Shown here: positions 62,762-64,000 of the stretch, piece by piece
How the letters are laid out: each line of letters starts with the position of its first letter
How positions within the stretch are numbered: position 1 is the first letter of the stretch
Origin: Anas platyrhynchos
Lineage: Eukaryota; Chordata; Aves; Anseriformes; Anatidae
Reading direction: 5' to 3'
Assembly: GCF_047663525.1 (NCBI RefSeq)
Contig: NC_092597.1
Span: 23,376,001 to 23,440,000, forward strand
Length of the DNA stretch: 64,000 bases
Translations under genes and position numbers: made by a program
Notes under the pieces: generated by a model
Told to the model about the DNA's origin: nothing
What the model saw: only the letters and a program-made list of their open reading frames with translations
Databases searched by the model: none

Positions 62762-64000
62762 GTATTTGGATGGTGAGGATAATGAAAGTTTCATCCATGT
62801 TTTTAATACTGTCTTCAGCAGAGTTGTTTTAGGAACTGACTGTGAATTACTGAATTGGTACAGGAGGGTTTGAACCAAAGCCAGTAAATAGCAAATGTTG
62901 AAGTAAGCCAGAAATACTTCCTATATTGTCATTTTCTACTTTCTCAAATGTATCTACCTTTGCACTGAAATTTAGAAAACCCATCTAGAAAGGATCTTAT
63001 GAGGTTACCTAGACCTCCAGGCAGAATTACCTATACTTGTAATAATGTGGACAGATGTTTTTCTAACCTGTTCTGAAAACTTCCGGTGATAGCGGCTCCG
63101 CAGTCTCCCTAGGCCATCTGTTCCAGTGCTTAACTAACTATCTTTACTGTTATAAAAGAGTTTTTTTAATGTCTCATCTAAATCTCCCTCATTGCAGTTA
63201 AGCAAATGTAGTGTTTCCCCTTAGATTTACAGAAAACTATAGGGGAGTTTGACCTTGACTGCTTAATGCTTGCTGATTATGCTTGATTCCCATGCAAAAG
63301 GGATTTTTATTTTTTTAGGCCTAAATGTCATGTTCCATAGGATGCTGTCTGGAGTGTTGTTTGATCTTCCCAGACTTTTTGACTTGTGTGCTATTGAGAT
63401 CCTTATTTGCAAATGAACTCAAGAAATGGAAGTCAATGAGTTATTAATGTAAATAAAAATAATTCTTTAAAAATAGTGAATTTAGACTGACAATCTGAGC
63501 TAATGGGTTGCTGGTTAAAGTTGCCAGAAAATAGGAAGTTCTGTTAAGATGCAGGAACATTTCTATTTCAAGTTTTACCTTGGCTGAATTTATAGGTCAG
63601 GATGTTACCCATGCTCCTGAGATAAGTGGAGGCAATTTGAGTAGAAGACTGCTGCTGAAATTACTGTTTGATGTGAAGTGCTGTGGAATTTCATTTTTAT
63701 ATTTGATAAATCAGTAGCTCCTTTTTGCAATTAATGTATTTCAATGAAAATGCTCATAATCTTGCATGACCTCTGAGGTTTTTGTGTGGCAATGGTTTTT
63801 ATGGTAAATAAGCATTAAATGTTGTGGTTATGATATATAAATCAATATAAGGAGTGTATTTCAGATGCATAAATTCCCACAGTGAAATGGTAACTGGTAA
63901 TATAGTAGTGTTCCTTGACCAGTCATTTACAATCAATAGCAGTTACTCTTAATCTGTGGCTATTCTCTTTCCACGGCCCCCATAAAGGTCTCCATGTCAG
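62762..64000 (+). other. IQCH: IQCH intron, running off the window
   Basis: Non-coding sequence after the last visible exon. It includes an old CR1 remnant at about 62975-63245. No exon was recognised in the last 750 bases. Confidence 0.75.
62975..63245 (-). mobile_element. Ancient CR1 (LINE) remnant, minus orientation
   Basis: Diverged landmarks of the CR1 ORF2 end, read in reverse complement, occur in the right order. They are TTTTTCTAACCTGTTCTGAA, CTCCGCAGTCTCCCTAGGCC, TCTGTTCCAGTGCTTAACTA and AATGTCTCATCTAAATCTCC, followed by CATTGCAGTTAAGC. It resembles older CR1 subfamilies shared with turtles and crocodilians more than young avian CR1. No coding capacity remains. Confidence 0.75.

Overview
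This is eukaryotic nuclear DNA from a vertebrate, most likely a bird. It has multi-exon genes with GT-AG introns, no compact operons, a CpG-rich divergent promoter and CR1-type retroposon copies. The gene order SMAD3 (+), AAGAB (-), IQCH (+) matches the human 15q22-q23 neighbourhood as I know it. The CR1 copies and the moderate intron sizes point to a sauropsid, probably avian. Species cannot be fixed from the sequence alone.

Layout. (1) Positions 1-22,1xx hold the 3' part of SMAD3: the end of intron 1, coding exons 2-9 (735-17453), and a long 3' UTR ending near an AATAAA at 22082. Exon 1 lies to the left of the window. (2) About 22.1-24.5 kb is a short convergent intergenic space. (3) From about 24.6 to 43.56 kb, on the minus strand, is the whole of AAGAB: ten coding exons that assemble into a 314-residue protein with every splice phase consistent. 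(4) At 43.56-43.73 kb is a roughly 170-bp, CpG-rich divergent promoter shared by AAGAB and IQCH. (5) From 43.73 kb to the right edge is the 5' half of IQCH on the plus strand: eight supported exons and one tentative one. The gene continues beyond the window, and the IQ motif is not reached.

The three genes are unrelated in function. SMAD3 is a TGF-beta/activin transcription effector. AAGAB is a cytosolic assembly factor for the AP-1 and AP-2 clathrin adaptors. IQCH is a calmodulin-binding, sperm/cilium-associated protein. The only visible regulatory coupling is the head-to-head AAGAB/IQCH promoter. It has an ETS-like site on the AAGAB side and an RFX-like half-site 19 bases before the IQCH start codon.

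Most of the remaining DNA is intron. Identifiable repeats are a tail-to-tail pair of CR1 3' ends just inside AAGAB intron 1, two older CR1 remnants inside IQCH, and several simple repeats. I found no convincing RNA gene, CRISPR array, intact mobile element, viral gene or new multi-gene system. The items most worth checking are the divergent promoter, a possible 57-codon extra IQCH exon at 53988-54158, the inverted CR1 pair, and a CpG-rich block inside SMAD3 intron 8.
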